From: an uncultured Roseiflexaceae bacterium
GTDB lineage: Bacteria > Chloroflexota > Chloroflexia > Chloroflexales > Roseiflexaceae
NCBI GenBank assembly: GCA_937988885.1
Contig: CALKHR010000142.1
Location: 1 to 8,364 of the forward strand
Direction: 5' to 3'
Length of the DNA stretch: 8,364 nucleotides
Position numbers and translations under genes: made by a program
Notes under the pieces: generated by a model
The model's database searches: none
Told to the model about the DNA's origin: nothing
The model's input: only the letters and a program-made list of their open reading frames with translations
Shown here: positions 5,256-8,364 of the stretch, one piece after another
Layout of the letters: each line of letters opens with the position of its first letter
Position numbering within the stretch: the stretch's first letter is position 1

Positions 5256-5290
5256 GCGCTGGCACGCCGGGCTTTGTGGCATACCAGCGC
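5256..5290 (-). terminator. Hairpin after DUF507, probable terminator or 3' stabiliser
   Basis: 5256-5268 and 5278-5290 form a 13-bp stem with a 9-base loop. Two positions (5263/5283 and 5265/5281) are C/A mismatches in plus-strand RNA but G-U wobbles in minus-strand RNA, so the structure is good only for a minus-strand transcript. It begins 13 bases after the DUF507 stop. There is no U-run after it, so intrinsic termination is uncertain; the hairpin may instead protect the 3' end. Confidence 0.5.
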
Positions 5291-5302
5291 GCTCAACAAG
5301 GC

Positions 5303-5584
5303 TCAGAGCACGATCTTGCGGTCGCGAACCAGTTTCTGCTTGGTCTTTTTGTACAACTCATCGTAGTTCATGCGGCCCATCGTGATCTCGTACTTGTAAG
5401 CCTGCAGCAGCTTATGTATCTCGGCGTCTAGGCGTTCTTCAACCTGCAATTCATCGGTGATGATCTGCTGAACGGCCAAGCGCAGTTGCGCGTCATCGCT
5501 CTGGAACAACACGCCATCGATCTCAGCCAACTGATCCACCAATGTGGCTGAAAGTTGCTCAATCTTCTCGGGGGAAAGTTTCAT
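5303..5584 (-). CDS. DUF507 family protein
   Basis: The 93-residue product matches DUF507 in length and pattern: MKLSPEKIEQLSATLVDQL at the start, a glutamate-rich middle (ITDELQVEERLDAEIHKLL, 42-60) and a basic end (YKKTKQKLVRDRKIVL). It is predicted to be small, cytoplasmic and mostly helical, without cysteine, transmembrane or catalytic motifs. The function of the family is unknown; it appears in bacteria such as Deltaproteobacteria, Aquificota and Chloroflexota. The ATG at 5582-5584 has AAGGA (5591-5595) six bases upstream. It sits alone on the minus strand, 214 bp upstream of the decarboxylase operon, which has its own promoter, so the two are probably separate units. Confidence 0.8.
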   Translation of the reverse strand: MKLSPEKIEQLSATLVDQLAEIDGVLFQSDDAQLRLAVQQIITDELQVEERLDAEIHKLLQAYKYEITMGRMNYDELYKKTKQKLVRDRKIVL

Positions 5585-5722
5585 AGCACGTCCTTACTCG
5601 ATCACGCATCGGTTTTCCTCGTCCTAACTATACCATGATCGAGGCAATCACATAATAGTGGAGTGGGTGTAGTTCTCAATCGATTGTTGGGGAGCTTCCT
5701 TTTCAACGGTCAGTTCTCAAAT

Positions 5723-5770
5723 AGAGTCATTCTGAACGGAGTGCGTAGCACGAAGTGAAGAATCTCTGTG
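5723..5770 (+). repeat. Interspersed repeat, copy C (diverged)
   Basis: AGAGTCATTCTGAACG (5723-5738) is identical to 122-137, and CGAAGTGAAGAATCTCT (5751-5767) matches copy B; the middle 12 bases differ (GAGTGCGTAGCA against AGCCGCTAGG). The copy stops after the ATCTCTGTG segment and lacks the long 3' part shared by copies A and B. So the mobile or conserved unit is the head and core, and the 61-bp extension is local to the left end. Confidence 0.65.
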
Positions 5771-5961
5771 TACCAACAACAACATTCAATGCTAAACATT
5801 GCAGCGCTTTGCCGACCTTCTAGGTACCAAATAAGGCTTTCTAATGCCATAAAACGCATCTGACAGGTCAAAATCAATGTGTTTCATTGTCTTCTTTGCG
5901 TCAACAATGAGATTCGTCACTTCGCCTGTCGTCAAGATGACGCTGCTGTTTGATGTTTCCT

Positions 5962-5983
5962 CGTCACCTGGTCACCTTGTCAC
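5962..5983 (+). repeat. GTCACC short tandem
   Basis: GTCACCTGGTCACCTTGTCAC repeats a GTCACC unit every 8 bases, like the string at 671-700. It ends 15 bases before the -35 of the promoter at 5999-6027, so it might be a protein-binding array, or just a simple repeat. Confidence 0.4.
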
Positions 5984-5998
5984 GCATCTCGCGCTCAC

Positions 5999-6027
5999 TT
6001 GCGGAACATACCCCCTTCTGGTACACT
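5999..6027 (+). promoter_or_regulatory. Extended -10 promoter of the methyltransferase cassette
   Basis: TTGCGG (5999-6004), a 17-bp spacer and TACACT (6022-6027) preceded by TG at 6019-6020, an extended -10. Transcription would start near 6034, about 70 bases before the chosen ATG. Confidence 0.55.
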
Positions 6028-6104
6028 GCCAAAAGGGCAGCCGAGCGCTTGTGATCGCTTGGAACTGCCATAACGAAGCGACATCTATCACGTTAAGATA
6101 CTGT

Positions 6105-6848
6105 ATGGAACGCTCTGAGTACGCCGTCATGGCTGCGGTGGAAGACCGCCACTGGTGGTATGGGGGCATGCGTGCCATCGCCGCATCACTGATCCGCTAC
6201 GGCTTTGGTCCACGCACGGATCTTCGTATTCTCGATGCAGGTTGCGGCACTGGCGGCAACGCCATCTTCCTACAACGCTATGGCCGTGTTGTCGGTATCG
6301 ATCTCGCTGCCGATGCGATCACACTTGGCAACCAGCGCCTTCCCGGGCAACTGTTGCGTGGCTCGGTGCTCGAACTCCCCTTCGCCGATGGCAGCTTCGA
6401 TCTCGTTACCTCGTTCGATGTGCTGTACCATCGCGCGGTGCCCGATGAGCAGCCCGCCCTGCGCGAAACCGCCCGCGTGCTGAAGCCCAATGGTCGGTTG
6501 TTGATCCGCCTGCCCGCCTACGAGTTCCTGCGCAGCAAACACGATCGTGCTGTGCATACGCGCCGCCGCTACACATCTCGCGATGTACAGACCCTGCTCG
6601 AACAGAACGGCTTCTGGCTCGAACGCAGCAGCTACGTCAATTCGCTGCTGTTCCCGTTGGCGATGGCGCAACGCCTGCTCGAACGACAGCTACCCACGCT
6701 CGAACGCGAAGATTCCGACCTGACCCTGCCGAATCCGCTCATCAATGAGTTGATGCGCTGGCCGATGATAGCCGAGGCGGCTTGGCTCAGCCAAGGCGGT
6801 CGTTTCCCCTTCGGCCTTTCGGTGATCTGCCTAGCACGAAAAGCTTAA
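6105..6848 (+). CDS. Class I SAM-dependent methyltransferase
   Basis: The 247-residue product has the Rossmann-type methyltransferase core: motif I ILDAGCGTGGN (42-52), the acidic ribose-binding D66 in VVGIDL, LPFADGSFDLV (91-101) for motif III/IV and LKPNGRLLIRLP (126-137). EDRHWWYGGMR (13-23) is an N-terminal segment typical of a subgroup often found in cell-envelope and glycan clusters. The C-terminal part (about 165-247) is probably the substrate cap. The ATG at 6105 is chosen because homology-like sequence begins there; the frame is open back to 5877 but that part overlaps a repeat and the promoter. No ribosome binding site precedes 6105, and a -10-like TAAGAT (6094-6099) just upstream raises the chance of a leaderless message. 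It opens a four-gene cassette, 43 bp before the second methyltransferase. The acceptor is unknown. Confidence 0.8.
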   Translation: MERSEYAVMAAVEDRHWWYGGMRAIAASLIRYGFGPRTDLRILDAGCGTGGNAIFLQRYGRVVGIDLAADAITLGNQRLPGQLLRGSVLELPFADGSFDLVTSFDVLYHRAVPDEQPALRETARVLKPNGRLLIRLPAYEFLRSKHDRAVHTRRRYTSRDVQTLLEQNGFWLERSSYVNSLLFPLAMAQRLLERQLPTLEREDSDLTLPNPLINELMRWPMIAEAAWLSQGGRFPFGLSVICLARKA

Positions 6849-6891
6849 ACGTTGCGCTGCACACGCAGCCTATTATTTTGAGATAAAACGT

Positions 6892-7506
6892 ATGCTTGAA
6901 CAAACACTAGATCGGCTCTCAGCCAACCCAGTCGTCTGGAATGTGCTGCGCCGTGTCGTCGAGAATAACTTTCGTGGCGAGAAAGAGGTGATCGCCCGCG
7001 AGTTAGATCCCTGGCGCGAGGTCGGACGCCGCCGCTTCCTCGATTTCGGCTGCGGCACCGGCGAGTTCGCGCCGTGCTTCCCGCCCTCCTGCTATACCGG
7101 CATCGATCTCGCCAAGCATTATGTCGAGTTTGCAGGGAAAGCCTACGCTGGCAATTTCGCCGTCGCAAGCGGCATCGCGCTCAGCTTCGCCGATGCAAGC
7201 TTCGACGCCGCGTTGGTGATCGGCGTCTTTCACCATATGGACGACGCAATGGTCTACGACAGCGCCGCCGAGCTGTACCGCGTGCTCAAGCCCGGCGCAA
7301 CCCTGCTGGTCATGGAGGATGTCCCGCCGCCCACGCCTTGGAACGTGGCCGGACACGCCATGCACCTGATCGACCGGGGCGGCCACATTCGCAGCGATAG
7401 CGCCTACCGCGCCCTGCTCTCGCCCTTCTTCAACGAGCGACGCTCCTACCATATGCGCAGCGGCATCTGCGATTATATGGTCTATGTACTGGAGCGCCAC
7501 GCATGA
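6892..7506 (+). CDS. Class I SAM-dependent methyltransferase (second of the cassette)
   Basis: The 204-residue product has motif I FLDFGCGTGEF (49-59), GIDL with D72, LSFADASFDAALVIGVFHHMDD (97-118) and LKPGATLLVMED (132-143). VFHHMDD resembles Methyltransf_11-type enzymes of lipid, quinone or sugar modification. After about 148 a short C-terminal half (PPPTPWNVAGH ... IRSDSAYRALLSPFF) replaces the larger cap of the preceding enzyme, so the two are not recent duplicates. The ribosome binding site is weak (TTTTGAGAT). Its TGA at 7504-7506 overlaps the ATG of the next gene (ATGA), pointing to translational coupling with the SMR-like gene. The product should act on the same pathway as the membrane pair; the acceptor cannot be deduced. 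Confidence 0.85.
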   Translation: MLEQTLDRLSANPVVWNVLRRVVENNFRGEKEVIARELDPWREVGRRRFLDFGCGTGEFAPCFPPSCYTGIDLAKHYVEFAGKAYAGNFAVASGIALSFADASFDAALVIGVFHHMDDAMVYDSAAELYRVLKPGATLLVMEDVPPPTPWNVAGHAMHLIDRGGHIRSDSAYRALLSPFFNERRSYHMRSGICDYMVYVLERHA

Positions 7507-7910
7507 GGCGGTACGTTCAGGTCTACACACTCCTGCTGATCGCGATCGTCCTGACTGTCACGGGTGAGATCCTGCTGAAGCTGGGCATGAATCGCATCAG
7601 CGCCGACGTTGGGGCATTCACACCTACGTTGCCCGTTCTGTGGGCGACCTTCACCCAGTGGCGCATCATCCTGGGATTCGCGATGATCTTCGGCGGCTCG
7701 ATCTTCTGGCTCGGCGTGATCTCGCGCGCCGATTTTTCGTTCGCCTATCCGCTGCTCTCGCTCAGCTACGTCATAGCGCTGATCCCCGCCTACTTCGTGC
7801 TGCACGAACAGATCGCGATCCAACGCATCGTCGGTGCGCTAATCGTGGTGGTTGGCGCGTTGGTGATCGGCTGGGAGCGCCCCAAGCCCGAAACTGAGAC
7901 ACTTCAATAG
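7503..7910 (+). CDS. SMR/EamA-type four-helix membrane protein, first of a pair (ArnE/F-like)
   Basis: The 135-residue product has four hydrophobic segments (about 8-28, 55-74, 80-100, 107-124) as in the small multidrug resistance/EamA group. SRADFSFAYPLL (74-85), VLHE (99-102) and RIVGALIVVVGALVIGW (108-124) are typical of half-size drug/metabolite transporters. The first helix ends GEILLKLG (21-28), which lines up with the GQ...K of ArnE; the membrane Glu14 that EmrE needs for drug/proton exchange is replaced by T18. I therefore favour a subunit of a polyprenyl-phosphate-sugar or lipid flippase over a drug pump. The start overlaps the previous stop (ATGA). A partner gene follows after 9 bp, and the two probably form a heterodimer. 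A tail after 125 is hydrophilic (ERPKPETETLQ). Confidence 0.8.
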   Translation: MRRYVQVYTLLLIAIVLTVTGEILLKLGMNRISADVGAFTPTLPVLWATFTQWRIILGFAMIFGGSIFWLGVISRADFSFAYPLLSLSYVIALIPAYFVLHEQIAIQRIVGALIVVVGALVIGWERPKPETETLQ

Positions 7911-7919
7911 GAACCACTC

Positions 7920-8288
7920 ATGCTGATCTACCTTCTTTTGTTGATTGGAATCTGTCTCACGGTTTCGGGCCAGGTGTTCCTCAAACTCGGGATGAACCGA
8001 GTGCGCGCCAAGATCGGCGCCTTCTCCGCCTCCCCGACCGCGTTGTGGAAGACCTTCACCGAGTGGCGCGTGATCCTGGGATTCGCGCTCACCTTCAGCG
8101 CCTCGCTGTTCTGGCTCGGCGTGATCTCGCGCGCCGATTTCTCATTCGCCTATCCGCTGCTGGCGTTCAGCTATGTAGTCGCGCTCATCCCCGCACGACT
8201 AGTGCTACACGAGCCACTGACCGCCAATCGGCTGATCGGCGCGCTGATCGTGGTGATCGGCGTGATCGTGATCGGCTGGTCGTGGTGA
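7920..8288 (+). CDS. SMR/EamA-type four-helix membrane protein, second of a pair (ArnE/F-like)
   Basis: The 122-residue product is a paralogue of the preceding one with the same four helices (about 3-23, 51-70, 76-96, 104-121). It also lacks the EmrE-type Glu (T14 here), and has GQVFLKLG (17-24) in helix 1, where its partner has Glu in place of the Gln. SRADFSFAYPLL (70-81) is identical in both. Nucleotide identity is very high over the middle, with 32 identical bases in a row. The ribosome binding site AGGAA (7909-7913) overlaps the stop of its partner and lies six bases before the ATG, so both are made together. Tandem unequal SMR pairs such as ArnE/ArnF or EbrA/EbrB work as heterodimers. 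It is the last gene of the cassette; no terminator is seen before the window ends. Confidence 0.8.
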   Translation: MLIYLLLLIGICLTVSGQVFLKLGMNRVRAKIGAFSASPTALWKTFTEWRVILGFALTFSASLFWLGVISRADFSFAYPLLAFSYVVALIPARLVLHEPLTANRLIGALIVVIGVIVIGWSW

Positions 8289-8319
8289 AACCGCGAGCTT
8301 GATCACAACCTGACACAAC

Positions 8320-8353
8320 CTTCATAAGATCTTCATAGCCATTTTGCTACACT
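8320..8353 (+). promoter_or_regulatory. Promoter with PhoB/OmpR-type direct repeat, for a gene beyond the window
   Basis: CTTCATA occurs at 8320-8326 and again at 8331-8337, so the 7-bp units are separated by 4 bp (11-bp period), the layout of a Pho box or other OmpR-family site. Ten bases later is TACACT (8348-8353) with TG at 8345-8346, an extended -10, and there is no separate -35; this fits an activator replacing the -35. Transcription would start near 8360 and run rightwards out of the window. The repeats resemble but do not equal the E. coli Pho box half-site CTGTCAT. Phosphate control is an inference. Confidence 0.5.
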
Positions 8354-8364
8354 TGAATCACCAG

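Larger units (their letters stand above)
5585..6104. other. Gene-free divergent spacer, 520 bp
   Basis: This AT-richer stretch separates DUF507 (minus) from the methyltransferase cassette (plus). It contains a copy of the interspersed repeat (5723-5770), a GTCACC tandem (5962-5983) and a promoter (5999-6027). A minus-strand -10-like TATAGT (5627-5632) could serve DUF507, but no good -35 is seen. An open frame continues upstream of the methyltransferase to 5877, but that part runs through the repeat and promoter and has no family similarity. Confidence 0.6.

Noticed and set aside
5877..6104. Upstream extension of the first methyltransferase to an ATG at 5877.
   Set aside because: The extra 76 codons cross a simple repeat and a promoter and bear no resemblance to methyltransferases, whose pattern starts at 6105.
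6270..6671. Minus-strand frame opposite the first methyltransferase.
   Set aside because: It mirrors the methyltransferase core and has no motif or ribosome site.
7503..8288. Calling the SMR-like pair a multidrug efflux pump.
   Set aside because: The membrane glutamate needed for EmrE-type drug/proton exchange is Thr in both proteins, and the neighbours are methyltransferases.

Overview
The window looks like chromosomal DNA from a member of the Chloroflexota, probably the class Chloroflexia. This is inferred from a lipoprotein with a long Thr/Pro-rich 'TPTPEP' tail (2527-3072), a DUF507 protein, fairly GC-rich genes with AT-richer spacers, and dispersed palindromic repeats in the spacers. 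There is no rRNA, tRNA, CRISPR array, transposase or phage gene in view. The exact genus cannot be read from this sequence.

Layout. 1-725 is gene-free and full of repeats: two copies of a 61-bp unit, two near-identical hairpins with a TACGC loop, a 14-bp inverted repeat and a short octamer tandem. 726-2209 (minus) holds two genes for thioredoxin-fold [2Fe-2S] ferredoxins: a sucraseferredoxin-like protein (upstream) and a short ferredoxin. 2527-3072 (plus) is the Thr/Pro-rich lipoprotein. A strong hairpin at 3083-3116 separates it from a convergent minus-strand operon (5088 to 3142). That operon encodes the alpha and beta halves of a two-subunit thiamine-diphosphate decarboxylase of the sulfopyruvate/phosphonopyruvate type, followed by a cyclase-family metal hydrolase. 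Its promoter is very clear (TTGACC, 17 bp, TACAAT). 5303-5584 (minus) is DUF507. 5585-6104 is a second gene-free stretch with another repeat copy and a likely promoter. 6105-8288 (plus) is a tight four-gene cassette: two class I SAM methyltransferases and two tandem four-helix SMR-like membrane proteins. The window ends in a promoter with an OmpR/PhoB-type direct repeat that serves a gene beyond the edge.

How the genes may work together. The decarboxylase/cyclase operon looks like a small catabolic or detoxifying module (hydrolysis of a cyclic or formamide substrate, decarboxylation of a 2-oxo acid), but neither substrate can be named. The usual partners for coenzyme M or phosphonate synthesis are absent from this window. 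The methyltransferase/SMR cassette resembles lipid-linked sugar or polyprenyl-phosphate modification and flipping (ArnE/ArnF-like pair) more than drug efflux. These two units, and the right-edge promoter, are the parts most worth following up.
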